64,000 nucleotides of DNA from Geodermatophilus telluris (GTDB lineage Bacteria > Actinomycetota > Actinomycetes > Mycobacteriales > Geodermatophilaceae), in NCBI RefSeq assembly GCF_900102745.1, contig NZ_FMZF01000003.1:236297-300296 (forward strand). Reading direction: 5' to 3'. This document shows positions 31,450-39,695 of the stretch, piece by piece. Both the position numbers and the translations under genes were made by a program. The first letter of the stretch is position 1. Every line of letters begins with the position of its first letter. The notes under the pieces are model-generated. The model was not told the origin of the DNA. It ran no database searches and was given only the letters and a program-made list of their open reading frames with translations.

Positions 31450-33716
31450 GCGGGCCCACGCAGATCGAGCTGTCGATCGGCGGGATGACCTGCGCGTCCT
31501 GCGCCGCCCGGGTGGAGAAGAAGCTCAACCGGATGGACGGCGTCACCGCGACCGTCAACTACGCCACCGAGAAGGCCCGGGTGCTCTACGACGGCGACGT
31601 CACGCCCGAGGACCTGGTCGCCACGGTCGAGAGGACGGGCTACACCGCCGCGCTGCCCGAGCCGCCGCGCACAGACGACACCGACACCGACGCCGCGGTC
31701 GACCCGCTGCGCACCCGGTTGCTGGTGTCCGCGGTGCTCACCCTGCCGGTCGTCGCGCTCGGCATGGTCCCGGCGTGGCAGTTCGAGTACTGGCAGTGGC
31801 TCTCCCTCACCCTGGCCGCGCCCGTGGTCGTGTGGGGCGGCCTGCCGTTCCACCGCGCCGCCTGGACCAACCTGCGGCACGGCGCGGCCACCATGGACAC
31901 GCTCGTCTCGCTCGGGACGGGCGCGGCGTTCCTCTGGTCGCTGTACGCGCTGTTCCTCGGCACCGCCGGCGAGCCGGGCACGGTGCACGGCTTCTCCCTC
32001 GCCGTCACCCGCACCGACGGCTCGGGCGACGTCTACCTCGAGGCCGCCGCGGGCGTGACGACGTTCCTGCTGGCCGGCCGGTACGCCGAGGCGCGCGCCA
32101 AGCGGCGGGCGGGGTCGGCGCTGCGGGCGCTGCTGGAGATGGGCGCCCGCGAGGTCTCGGTGCTGCGCGGCGGGGTCGAGACGCGGGTGCCGGTGGAGGC
32201 CCTCGGCGTCGGCGAGCTGTTCGTCGTCCGGCCCGGGGAGCGGGTGGCCACCGACGGCGAGGTGGTCGAGGGCTCCTCGGCGGTCGACGCCTCGATGCTC
32301 ACCGGCGAGTCGGTGCCGGTCGAGGTCGGCCCCGGCGACGCCGTCGTGGGCGCCACCGTGAACGCCGGCGGGCGGCTGGTGGTGCGCGCGACCCGCGTCG
32401 GCGCCGACACCCAGCTCGCGCAGATGGCACGCCTGGTCGAGGAGGCGCAGAACGGCAAGGCCGCCGTCCAGCGGCTCGCCGACCGCGTCTCGGGCGTCTT
32501 CGTCCCCGTCGTTCTGGCGCTGGCCGCCGCCACGCTCGGCTTCTGGATCGGCACCGGCGCGGGCCTGGCCGGGGCGTTCCCCGCCGCGGTGGCCGTGCTG
32601 ATCATCGCCTGCCCGTGCGCGCTCGGGCTGGCGACGCCGACCGCGCTCATGGTGGGCACCGGCCGCGGCGCGCAGCTGGGCATCCTGGTGCGCGGTCCCG
32701 AGGTGCTGGAGTCGACGCGGCGGGTCGACACCGTCGTGCTCGACAAGACCGGCACCGTCACCACCGGCCGGATGAGCCTGGTCGACGTCGCCGCCGCCGA
32801 CGGTGAGGACGCCGGCGACGTGCTCCGCCGAGCCGGTGCGCTGGAGGACGCCTCCGAGCACCCGATCGCCGCCGCGGTGGCCGCCGCCGCCCGCGAGCGC
32901 TGCGGGGAGCTGCCCGCCGTCGCCGGCTTCCGCGCCGAGGCCGGGCTGGGCGTGCGCGGCACCGTCGAGGGCGTCCCGGTGGTCGTCGGCCGGCCGTCAC
33001 TGGTGGGCGCGCTCCCGCCCGGGCTGGCCGCCGCGGTCGCCGCCGCCGACGCCGCCGGGCGGACCGCCGTCGCCGTCGGCTGGGACGGCGCCGCCCGCGG
33101 GGTGCTCGTCGTCGCCGACACCGTCAAGCCGACCTCGGCCGCCGCGGTGCGCCAGCTGCGCGACCTGGGGCTGCGGCCGGTGCTGCTCACCGGCGACTCC
33201 GCGGCCACGGCCGGCGCGGTGGCCGCCGAGGTCGGGATCGACGAGGTGGTGGCCGAGGTGCTGCCGCAGGACAAGGTCGACGTCGTCCGGCGGCTGCAGG
33301 CCGAGGGGCGCACGGTGGCGATGGTCGGCGACGGCGTCAACGACGCGGCCGCGCTCGCCCAGGCCGACCTCGGGCTGGCCGTGGGCACCGGCACCGACGT
33401 CGCCATCCAGGCCAGCGACCTGACCCTGGTGCGCGGCGACCTGCGCGCAGCCGCCGACGCCGTCCGGCTCGCGCGGCGCACGCTGTCGACCATCAAGGGC
33501 AACCTGTTCTGGGCCTTCGCCTACAACGTCGCGGCGATCCCGCTGGCGATGGCCGGCCTGCTCAACCCGATGGTGGCCGGCGCGGCGATGGCGCTGAGCT
33601 CGGTGTTCGTGGTGACCAACAGCCTGCGGCTGCGCCGGTTCCGGCCGCTGCCGGGCAACGCCCACGCGGCGTCGGCGCTGCCCGCGGGCCGGGTCCGGGA
33701 GCACGCCGGGCGCTGA
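31446..33716 (+). CDS. copA: Copper-exporting P1B-type ATPase CopA
   Basis: The 756-residue pump has one N-terminal HMA domain with Cys16/Cys19 ('[16 protein letters not shown]'). Eight membrane helices include the transport motif CPC in '[19 protein letters not shown]' (near 390). The phosphorylation motif is '[12 protein letters not shown]' (Asp near 433), the actuator '[11 protein letters not shown]', the HP motif '[10 protein letters not shown]' and the hinge '[15 protein letters not shown]'. CPC plus the M7/M8 residues in '[19 protein letters not shown]' mark Cu(I) export. It is the last gene of the copper operon. Confidence 0.95.
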   Translation: MSGPTQIELSIGGMTCASCAARVEKKLNRMDGVTATVNYATEKARVLYDGDVTPEDLVATVERTGYTAALPEPPRTDDTDTDAAVDPLRTRLLVSAVLTLPVVALGMVPAWQFEYWQWLSLTLAAPVVVWGGLPFHRAAWTNLRHGAATMDTLVSLGTGAAFLWSLYALFLGTAGEPGTVHGFSLAVTRTDGSGDVYLEAAAGVTTFLLAGRYAEARAKRRAGSALRALLEMGAREVSVLRGGVETRVPVEALGVGELFVVRPGERVATDGEVVEGSSAVDASMLTGESVPVEVGPGDAVVGATVNAGGRLVVRATRVGADTQLAQMARLVEEAQNGKAAVQRLADRVSGVFVPVVLALAAATLGFWIGTGAGLAGAFPAAVAVLIIACPCALGLATPTALMVGTGRGAQLGILVRGPEVLESTRRVDTVVLDKTGTVTTGRMSLVDVAAADGEDAGDVLRRAGALEDASEHPIAAAVAAAARERCGELPAVAGFRAEAGLGVRGTVEGVPVVVGRPSLVGALPPGLAAAVAAADAAGRTAVAVGWDGAARGVLVVADTVKPTSAAAVRQLRDLGLRPVLLTGDSAATAGAVAAEVGIDEVVAEVLPQDKVDVVRRLQAEGRTVAMVGDGVNDAAALAQADLGLAVGTGTDVAIQASDLTLVRGDLRAAADAVRLARRTLSTIKGNLFWAFAYNVAAIPLAMAGLLNPMVAGAAMALSSVFVVTNSLRLRRFRPLPGNAHAASALPAGRVREHAGR

Positions 33717-33731
33717 CCGGGCGACGGCGCC

Positions 33732-34514
33732 TCAGGAGTGGGAGCCGTGCCGGCCGAGCGTCTGCACGGGGGTCGCGCCGGGGCGGGTCCACTGCGGCAC
33801 GGGGCGGCTGGTCGGGCCCCAGGTGGCGGTGCCGTCGGCGTCCGTGCGCCAGTACCAGCAGGCGTGGCGCCCCTCGGGCCACCCTGCCGGCTTGTCCTCC
33901 CACGCCTCGCCGCGGCCGTAGGGCGTCCGGTCGAGCAGGCCGAAGGACCCGGCCACCGGCTCGTTCCCGCGCCCCGTCGTGGCGTAGGTGAGGAACGCGC
34001 GGTCGCCGTCGCGCAGGAAGCAGGTGAGGTACCCCATCTCCCCGCCGACCGGTTCCGCCACGTCGCGCACCGAGTACCAGGGCTGCGAGTAGCCCATGAA
34101 CTCCACGTAGGCGGCCACCTCGGGCCACGCCCCCGTGGTGAGGACGGCGAACGAGACGCCGCGCGCGGCGAGGTACACGGTGTCCCTCAGCTGCCAGGTC
34201 GTCATGGTGCAGCCCTCGCACTGCCCCTGGTGCGGGGCGCCGTCGTACCACATGTGCTTGTAGACGACGAGCTCCTCGCGGCCCTGGAACAGGTCGAGGA
34301 ACGGGACCGGGCCCTCGGCCCCCACGACCTCGACCGTCCCGTCGAACTCCACCATCGGCAGCCGCCGGCGGACCGCGGCGAGCGCGTCCCCCTCGCGGGT
34401 GTGGGCCTTCTCGCGGACCAGGAGCTCGTCCCGGGCGGCCTGCCAGGTGGGCAGGTCGACGACGGGCGGGCGGCCGGGCAGCGCGGTGGCCGGGTCGTGC
34501 GGGGTGGTCGCCAT
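33732..34514 (-). CDS. DUF899 thioredoxin-fold protein
   Basis: The 260-residue protein belongs to DUF899: 'WQAARDELLVREKAHTREGD', 'LDLFQGREELVVYKHMWYDG', a Cys pair in 'HQGQCEGCTMTTWQLRDTVY' and 'WPEVAAYVEFMGYSQPWYSV'. The family has a thioredoxin-like fold with an active-site CxxC, but no known reaction. It is convergent with copA and shares no operon. CCGGAGG precedes the ATG at 34514. Confidence 0.88.
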   Translation of the reverse strand: MATTPHDPATALPGRPPVVDLPTWQAARDELLVREKAHTREGDALAAVRRRLPMVEFDGTVEVVGAEGPVPFLDLFQGREELVVYKHMWYDGAPHQGQCEGCTMTTWQLRDTVYLAARGVSFAVLTTGAWPEVAAYVEFMGYSQPWYSVRDVAEPVGGEMGYLTCFLRDGDRAFLTYATTGRGNEPVAGSFGLLDRTPYGRGEAWEDKPAGWPEGRHACWYWRTDADGTATWGPTSRPVPQWTRPGATPVQTLGRHGSHS

Positions 34515-34596
34515 GGTGGCCTCCGGAGGTCCTCGTGCCGGGGGGGTGTCGGACGACGTCCCGTCCCGGTCACCAGGACGGACTCGCCACCCGGCC

Positions 34597-34660
34597 GGGA
34601 CTCATCGCCCCGCGGGACTCATCGCCCCGCGGGACTCATCGCCCCGCGGGACTCCTCGGG
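34597..34660. repeat. 17-bp tandem repeat, three copies plus a partial fourth
   Basis: GGGACTCATCGCCCCGC is repeated exactly three times (34597-34613, 34614-34630, 34631-34647). A degenerate start of a fourth unit follows. Each junction creates a CCCGCGGG-like palindrome. It sits in the 230-bp region between the DUF899 start and the small gene at 34745. Confidence 0.85.
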
Positions 34661-34744
34661 CCGGTGTTCCGACCGGCCGGCCGGGGGTAGGGGGACCGCC
34701 CTGGCCGCCCGGACCCGGACGGCGACTCGCGACGGGAGGTCGGC

Positions 34745-34882
34745 GTGGCCGGCACGAGCGGCAAGGGCAGCGCGACGGCGAAGAAGGCGAACGCCAAGGC
34801 GGAGGAGGAGGGGGAGGAGAACCCCCGGAAGAGCTCCGCCGCGCAGAGCGAGCTGGGCAAGAAGGGCGGGAAGAAGTCCTGA
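34745..34882 (+). CDS. Small Lys/Glu-rich disordered protein (45 aa)
   Basis: A GTG at 34745, with GGGAGG six bases upstream, opens a 45-residue frame ending at TGA 34882. The product contains many Lys, Glu, Ala, Ser and Gly residues, such as 'AKKANAKAEEEGEENPRKSS' and 'GKKGGKKS', with no hydrophobic stretch. It looks disordered and could be nucleic-acid- or ribosome-associated. I do not recognise a family. The good ribosome site and codon usage make it credible. Confidence 0.6.
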   Translation: MAGTSGKGSATAKKANAKAEEEGEENPRKSSAAQSELGKKGGKKS

Positions 34883-35033
34883 GCCCTCCTCGACCGGTCC
34901 CGCGGTTCCGTCCTATGCCGTTCCGTTGACACACAGCGATGACGCGCCCAGGAGTGCTTGCCACCGGCCTCCGGGCCCCGTTGTCTGCTGGGACCGGCGC
35001 CGGGAGGCGGTGCCGCGGGAGGGGGAGCACGGG

Positions 35034-35258
35034 ATGCCGATCTGGACGGTGCAGACCACGGGCGGCGAGGACGTGGAGGTCGAGGCCGGGCTGCTGGCGA
35101 CGGAGAGCGGGGCCCTGGTCGCGCTGGCCGACGACGGCCTGCTCACCCGCGCCTGGGCCCCCGGCCAGTGGCGAACGGTCCGGCAGGTCAGCGACGCGGG
35201 TCCCCGGCCGGCGGACCGGTCGGAGGACGAGGTCCTGGTCGGGCTGCCCCGCGGCTGA
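35034..35258 (+). CDS. Small hypothetical protein (74 aa)
   Basis: The 74-residue protein begins 'MPIWTVQTTGGEDVEVEAGL' and is mostly beta, with 'LATESGALVALADDGLLTRA' and 'WAPGQWRTVRQV'. Similar short proteins occur in actinobacteria but I know no function. GGGAGGGGGAG lies just before the ATG at 35034. It converges on the TetR gene, 16 bp away. Confidence 0.7.
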   Translation: MPIWTVQTTGGEDVEVEAGLLATESGALVALADDGLLTRAWAPGQWRTVRQVSDAGPRPADRSEDEVLVGLPRG

Positions 35259-35274
35259 TCCAGCCCCTGCCGGG

Positions 35275-35877
35275 CTAGGCGGCCAGCCCGGCCGTCAGGG
35301 TGCGCAGTACCTGCTCGCAGACCGCCCGCATGCGCTCGAGCGTCATGCTGCGCGACCCGAGCAGCACCTGCAGCGCCAGGCCGTCGATCATCCCGATCAG
35401 GGCGTTGGCGACGACGACCGGGTCCTCGTCGCGGAACTGGCCGGCGACCTGGCCGTCGCGGACGATGCCGGCCACCAGGCGGCGCCACTCGCCGTAGACC
35501 TGTTCGTTGAGCTCCTGCAGGTCGGGGTCGTGCAGCGCCTCGACCCAGAGCTCGGCCCACACGTGCCAGGCGCGGACGGTCTCCGGGTCGCCGGGCAGGT
35601 AGGACTCCACGAAGGCCCGCAGCCGCTGCGGCGGGTCCGCGTGCTCCTGCAGCAGGTCGCGCCGGCGCTCCAGCGACCGGGTGAAGTTCCACTCGAAGGC
35701 CGCGCGCATGAGCGCGGTCTTGGTGTCGAAGTAGTAGTGGACCGTGCCGCTGCTGGTGCCGGCCCGGCGGGCGACGTCGGCGATGCGCAGCGACTTGAAG
35801 CCGATCTCGGACACCACCTCGCAGGCGGCGGAGAGGATCTGCTCCCGCCGCTCCGCCTCCACACTGGGTCTGGGCAC
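35275..35877 (-). CDS. TetR-family repressor (BetI-like C-terminal domain)
   Basis: The 200-residue regulator has an N-terminal helix-turn-helix 'LRIADVARRAGTSSGTVHYY' and 'FDTKTALMRAAFEWNF', the TetR signature. Its effector domain contains 'RAWHVWAELWVEALHDPDLQ' and 'VVVANALIGMIDGLALQVLL', as in BetI-type TetR proteins. The GTG at 35877 (with GGAGGGGA upstream) is better than the ATG at 35928. A palindrome at 35914 overlaps its own control region and a similar site at 36032 precedes the divergent ABC operon, so it probably represses both. Confidence 0.88.
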   Translation of the reverse strand: MPRPSVEAERREQILSAACEVVSEIGFKSLRIADVARRAGTSSGTVHYYFDTKTALMRAAFEWNFTRSLERRRDLLQEHADPPQRLRAFVESYLPGDPETVRAWHVWAELWVEALHDPDLQELNEQVYGEWRRLVAGIVRDGQVAGQFRDEDPVVVANALIGMIDGLALQVLLGSRSMTLERMRAVCEQVLRTLTAGLAA

Positions 35878-35913
35878 GTCCCCTCCTCCCCCGCACCAGC
35901 ACCGGTCCTGAAC

Positions 35914-35927
35914 TGACTGGCCAGTCA
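35914..35927. promoter_or_regulatory. TetR operator 1
   Basis: TGACTGGCCAGTCA is a perfect 14-bp palindrome 37 bp upstream of the tetR start. TGAC-N6-GTCA is a common actinobacterial TetR operator form. Confidence 0.65.
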
Positions 35928-35983
35928 ACTTAGGGCCCGATCCCCTCGTCGAGCAATGCCCTCACCCCGATCGACGCGTCTCC

Positions 35984-36013
35984 TTGACAGCCACCCGTGA
36001 TCCACGACACGCT
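35984..36013 (+). promoter_or_regulatory. Candidate promoter of the ABC-transporter/catabolic operon
   Basis: TTGACA at 35984-35989 is followed after 18 bp by CACGCT at 36008-36013, a weak -10. Transcription would begin near 36020, just upstream of TetR operator 2, so a repressor there would block early elongation. Confidence 0.4.
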
Positions 36014-36031
36014 CTCCGCCGCATTGATAAC

Positions 36032-36045
36032 TGACGAGTCCGTCA
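36032..36045. promoter_or_regulatory. TetR operator 2
   Basis: TGACGAGTCCGTCA has 5-bp arms (TGACG/CGTCA) and shares TGAC-N6-GTCA with operator 1. It is 16 bases before the substrate-binding-protein start. Confidence 0.55.
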
Positions 36046-36061
36046 ACCACCGGAGGGCACC

Positions 36062-36955
36062 GTGCCGTCTGCCAAGAGAGCGCTCCTGGCGTCCGTGACC
36101 ACCCTGACCGTCGCTCTCGTCGCCGGGTGCTCCGGCGGGTCCGGCGGCAGCGAGGCCAGTGCCGGCACCGACGAGGGCGGCGGCGGCTTCGGCGAGTGCG
36201 AGCTCTACGGCGAGGCCGGCTCCATCGAGCTGGAGCCGGTGACCGACGGCGTGTTCACCGTCCAGACCAACCTGCCCTCGCCGGGCTGGTGGAAGGGCGA
36301 GACGCCGGAGTCGATCACCGGCGGCTACGAGTACTGCCTCGCCGCGAACGTCGCCCACCGGGCGGGCCTGGACTCCCTGCAGGTCGACAACGTGTCCTTC
36401 GACGCGCTGGTCGCCGGGCAGACCCAGGACTTCGACATGGCGATGGCGCAGATCTCGGTCACCCCCGAGCGCGAGGAGGTCGTCACCTTCTCGGCGCCCT
36501 ACTTCGACTCCAACATCGGGGTCCTGGCGCCGCCCGACGCCGGCATCAGCGCGGAGAACCTGGCCAGCAAGAAGATCGGCGTCCAGCTCGGGACGACGGC
36601 CGTCGAGTTCGCCCAGAACGAGCTGGCCCCGGAGCAGGAGGTCCAGGTCTTCCCGGACACCACCGCGCTGGTGACCGCGGTCAGCTCCGGCGTCATCGAC
36701 GCGGCCGTCATGGACACCGCGATCCTGCTCGCGTTCGCGAAGAACTCCGGCGGCACGCTCGAGGTCGTCGGCCAGTACGAGAGCGGCGAGTCCTACGCGG
36801 CGATCTACCCCAAGGACTCGCCGAACGGCGAGGCCATCAGCGGGGCCATCGAGGCCATGCGCGAGGACGGCACGCTCGACGAGCTGTCGGCGACCTGGCT
36901 CGGCCCCGAGCTGGGCGGTGACCCGGCCGCCGTCCCGGTCTGGTCCGTGCAGTGA
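36062..36955 (+). CDS. ABC transporter substrate-binding lipoprotein (amino-acid type)
   Basis: The 297-residue protein has a lipobox 'VALVAGC' near residue 23, a Gly/Ser linker, and a type 3 solute-binding fold: 'GVFTVQTNLPSPGWWKGETP', 'NVSFDALVAGQTQDFDMAMA', 'VTFSAPYFDSNIGV' and 'KIGVQLGTTAVEFAQNE'. This is the polar-amino-acid family. It is the first gene of the TetR-controlled operon and overlaps the permease by 4 bp. DDAH just downstream suggests arginine derivatives as cargo, which is inference. GGAGGG precedes the GTG. Confidence 0.9.
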   Translation: MPSAKRALLASVTTLTVALVAGCSGGSGGSEASAGTDEGGGGFGECELYGEAGSIELEPVTDGVFTVQTNLPSPGWWKGETPESITGGYEYCLAANVAHRAGLDSLQVDNVSFDALVAGQTQDFDMAMAQISVTPEREEVVTFSAPYFDSNIGVLAPPDAGISAENLASKKIGVQLGTTAVEFAQNELAPEQEVQVFPDTTALVTAVSSGVIDAAVMDTAILLAFAKNSGGTLEVVGQYESGESYAAIYPKDSPNGEAISGAIEAMREDGTLDELSATWLGPELGGDPAAVPVWSVQ

Positions 36956-38055
36956 GCAGCAGCACCGTGACCAGCGGCGCGGAGACCGAGGCGGTCGTCA
37001 CCGAGCCGACGCCTCCCCAGCGGGTCCTGCCGACCGCGGTCGTGGCGCTGCTGGTCGCGGTGCTGTGCGCCCTGGCGGCCGCGCTCGCGCTGTGGTCGCT
37101 GCACCGCATGCTCGAGCCTCCGGCCGGGGTGGACGCACTGCTCGTCGTGCTCGCCCTGGTCGCGCTCCTGCCGCTGGTGCCGGCCGTGCGCGCCTTCGGG
37201 GACGACCGCCGGCGCGGCCGGCACCTCGCCGCAGGCCGGCTCGCCCCGGCCCGGCACCAGGCGGCCTCCGGCCGGGAGCACGCGCACACCGCGATGGGCT
37301 ACGCGCTCGCCGTCCTGATCTGCGCCGGGCTGGTGTGGTTCACCACGGCCAACGACGGCGCGATCACCAGGACGTTCCTGCGGTGGGAGTTCCTCCGGTC
37401 GAGCTTCGCCAACGTCCTCGACGCCTTCTGGATCAACGTCGAGGTCGCCGTCGGCGCCCAGCTGCTGGTCCTCGTCGTCGGCCTCGTGGTCGCGGTGATG
37501 CGGCTGCTGCCCGGCCGCGCCGGCCGGCCGCTGCGGTGGCTGGCGATCGCCTACGTCGACACCTTCCGCGCCATCCCCAGCATCATCACGCTCTACCTGG
37601 TCGGCTTCGGCCTGAAGCTCGCCCAGGTGCCGGTCTTCAAGGACCTCTCGCCGGTGTGGCTGGCGATCATCGCCCTGACGCTGACCTACTCCAGCTACGT
37701 CGCCGAGGTCTACCGGGCCGGCATCGAGTCGATCCACCCCAGCCAGTGGGCGGCGGCCCGCTCGCTGGGCCTGTCCTACGGGATGACGCTGCGCACGGTG
37801 ATCGTCCCGCAGGCGGTGCGGCGGATCGTCCCGCCGCTGCTGAACGACTTCATCGGCCTGCAGAAGGACACCGCGCTCATCGGCGTCATGGGGGTCACCG
37901 ACGCCTTCGCGCAGTCCCGGCTGACGGCCTCCAACGTCTTCAACCTCACGCCGGTCATCGTGGTCGCCGTCCTGTTCGTGCTCATCACGATCCCGCAGGC
38001 GCGCTACGTCGACCGGCTCCTGGCCAAGGAGCAGACCCGGACGGGGCGGTCATGA
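36952..38055 (+). CDS. ABC transporter permease (amino-acid type)
   Basis: The 367-residue protein has two extra N-terminal membrane helices, then a HisM/GlnP-type permease domain (about 155-355): 'FWINVEVAVGAQLLVLVVGL', 'YVDTFRAIPSIITLYLVGFG', and the EAA loop in 'YRAGIESIHPSQWAAARSLG' with 'IVPQAVRRIVPPLLNDF'. Only one permease gene is present, so it should work as a homodimer. GTG at 36952 overlaps the binding-protein stop, and its own stop overlaps the ATPase ATG. Confidence 0.9.
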   Translation: MSSSTVTSGAETEAVVTEPTPPQRVLPTAVVALLVAVLCALAAALALWSLHRMLEPPAGVDALLVVLALVALLPLVPAVRAFGDDRRRGRHLAAGRLAPARHQAASGREHAHTAMGYALAVLICAGLVWFTTANDGAITRTFLRWEFLRSSFANVLDAFWINVEVAVGAQLLVLVVGLVVAVMRLLPGRAGRPLRWLAIAYVDTFRAIPSIITLYLVGFGLKLAQVPVFKDLSPVWLAIIALTLTYSSYVAEVYRAGIESIHPSQWAAARSLGLSYGMTLRTVIVPQAVRRIVPPLLNDFIGLQKDTALIGVMGVTDAFAQSRLTASNVFNLTPVIVVAVLFVLITIPQARYVDRLLAKEQTRTGRS

Positions 38056-38795
38056 CGTTCCTCGAGATCCACGACGTGCACAAGAACTACGGCGACCACG
38101 AGGTCCTGCGCGGGGTCAGCCTGGAGGTGGCCAAGCACGAGGTCGTCTGCCTCATCGGCGCCTCGGGCTCGGGCAAGTCGACCCTGCTGCGGTGCATCAA
38201 CGCCCTCGAGCCGATCCGCTCCGGCGAGATCCGGGTGGCCGGCGACGTGGTCAGCGGCCTCGGGGTCGACGTCAACCGGCTGCGCCGCAACGTCGGCATG
38301 GTCTTCCAGTCCTACAACCTCTTCCCGCACATGAGCGTGCTGCGCAACGTCACGCTCGCCCCGGTCAAGGTCGGCGGGCGGTCGCGCGCCGAGGCCGAGG
38401 AGAAGGCGCTCGCGCTGCTCGACCGGGTGGGCATGAAGGACAAGGCCGGCGCCTACCCGGACGCGCTGTCCGGTGGGCAGCAGCAGCGGGTCGCCATCGT
38501 CCGCGCGCTGGCCTCCGACCCGCAGGTGCTGCTGCTCGACGAGATCACCGCGGCGCTGGACCCCGAGCTGGTGGGCGACGTGCTCGCCATCGTCCGCGAG
38601 CTGGCCCAGGACGGCCTGACCATGCTGCTGGCCACCCACGAGATGGGCTTCGCCCGGGACGTCGCCTCGCAGGTGTGCTTCCTGCACGAGGGCCGCATCC
38701 TCGAGCGCGGCACCCCCGCGCAGATCTTCGAGGACCCGCAGGAGGAGCGCACCCGCCAGTTCCTCGGCCGGGTCCTCGCCTCGGGGAGGCTGTGA
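38052..38795 (+). CDS. ABC transporter ATP-binding protein (GlnQ-like)
   Basis: The 247-residue ATPase shows Walker A 'GASGSGKSTLLRCINALEPI', Q-loop 'NVGMVFQSYNLFPHMSVLRN', signature 'LSGGQQQRVAIVRALASDP', Walker B 'VLLLDEITAALDPELVG' and the H-loop 'LLATHEMGFARDVA'. The Walker B-following residue is Ile where most relatives have Pro (DEPT), a mild departure with the catalytic Glu kept. It is coupled to the permease (ATGA) and to ddaH (TGATG). Confidence 0.93.
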   Translation: MTFLEIHDVHKNYGDHEVLRGVSLEVAKHEVVCLIGASGSGKSTLLRCINALEPIRSGEIRVAGDVVSGLGVDVNRLRRNVGMVFQSYNLFPHMSVLRNVTLAPVKVGGRSRAEAEEKALALLDRVGMKDKAGAYPDALSGGQQQRVAIVRALASDPQVLLLDEITAALDPELVGDVLAIVRELAQDGLTMLLATHEMGFARDVASQVCFLHEGRILERGTPAQIFEDPQEERTRQFLGRVLASGRL

Positions 38796-39562
38796 TGACC
38801 GGCCGCGGCACCGCGCTGGTCCGCCGCCCCACCCCGGACCTGGCGGAGGGCATCGTCACCCACCTGGAGCGGGTGCCGGTCGACACCGACCTCGCCGCCG
38901 AGCAGCACGCCGGCTACCGGGCGGCGCTGGCCGACGCCGGCTGGGACGTGCGCGAGGTCGAACCGGCACCCGGCTGCCCGGACGCCACCTTCGTCGAGGA
39001 CTCGGTCGTCGTCGTGGACCGGCTGGCGGTGCTCACCCGCAGCGGCGCCCCGGCGCGCCGGGCCGAGGTGGCCGGCACCGAGGCGGCGGTGCGCGAGCTG
39101 GGCCTCGACGTCGTCCGCATCGAGGGCGAGGGCACGCTCGACGGCGGGGACGTCCTGCAGGTCGGCCGCACCGTCTACGTGGGCCGCGGCGGGCGCACCA
39201 ACGCCGAGGGCATCCGGCAGCTGCGCGCGCACGTCGCGCCGCTGGGCCGCACCGTCGTGCCGATCGGGCTGCGCGCGGTGCTGCACCTGAAGTCGGCGGT
39301 GACCGCGCTGCCCGACGGCACCTTCCTCGCGCTGCCGGAGCTGCTGGAACCGGGGGTCCTCCCCGTCAGCCGGCCGGTCGACGAGGAACCCGGCTGCCAC
39401 GTGGTCCCCCTCGGCGGGGACCGGGTCCTGATGAGCGCGGCGGCCCCGCGGACGGCCGACCGGCTCGCCGACCTCGGCTTCACGCCCGTGGTCGTCGACA
39501 TCGGCGAGTTCGAGAAGCTCGAGGGCTGCGTGACCTGCCTCAGCGTCCTCGTGCCCGCCTGA
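38795..39562 (+). CDS. ddaH: Dimethylarginine dimethylaminohydrolase (DDAH) family
   Basis: The 255-residue protein has the pentein fold of DDAH. Substrate-binding elements are 'PDATFVEDSVVVVDRLAVLT' and 'EGTLDGGDVLQVGRTVYVG', the catalytic His is in 'AVLHLKSAVTALPDG', and the nucleophile Cys near the C-terminus is in 'EGCVTCLSVL'. DDAH converts N-omega-methylated arginines to citrulline and a methylamine; close relatives can hydrolyse other guanidines. ATG at 38795 overlaps the ATPase stop by one base, tying it to the importer. A related pentein with another guanidino substrate cannot be excluded. Confidence 0.85.
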   Translation: MTGRGTALVRRPTPDLAEGIVTHLERVPVDTDLAAEQHAGYRAALADAGWDVREVEPAPGCPDATFVEDSVVVVDRLAVLTRSGAPARRAEVAGTEAAVRELGLDVVRIEGEGTLDGGDVLQVGRTVYVGRGGRTNAEGIRQLRAHVAPLGRTVVPIGLRAVLHLKSAVTALPDGTFLALPELLEPGVLPVSRPVDEEPGCHVVPLGGDRVLMSAAAPRTADRLADLGFTPVVVDIGEFEKLEGCVTCLSVLVPA

Positions 39563-39647
39563 CCCGCTCCTCCCCCGCACCCCCTCCGGCCGGCGTCCGC
39601 GACGCCCGGCCTCCCCAGCGTGGCCCTGATCCCGTGGTCCTGATCCC

Positions 39648-39689
39648 GTGACCCGAGCCCCCGTGACCCGAGCCCCCGTGACCCGAGGA
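39648..39689. repeat. 15-bp tandem repeat before the acyl-CoA dehydrogenase gene
   Basis: GTGACCCGAGCCCCC begins at 39648 and 39663, and a third, shortened unit begins at 39678. Each unit contains an in-frame GTG, so up to three extra starts (encoding VTRAP repeats) precede the ATG at 39696. The third unit provides the GAGGAG ribosome site. Confidence 0.8.
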
Positions 39690-39695
39690 GACCGC

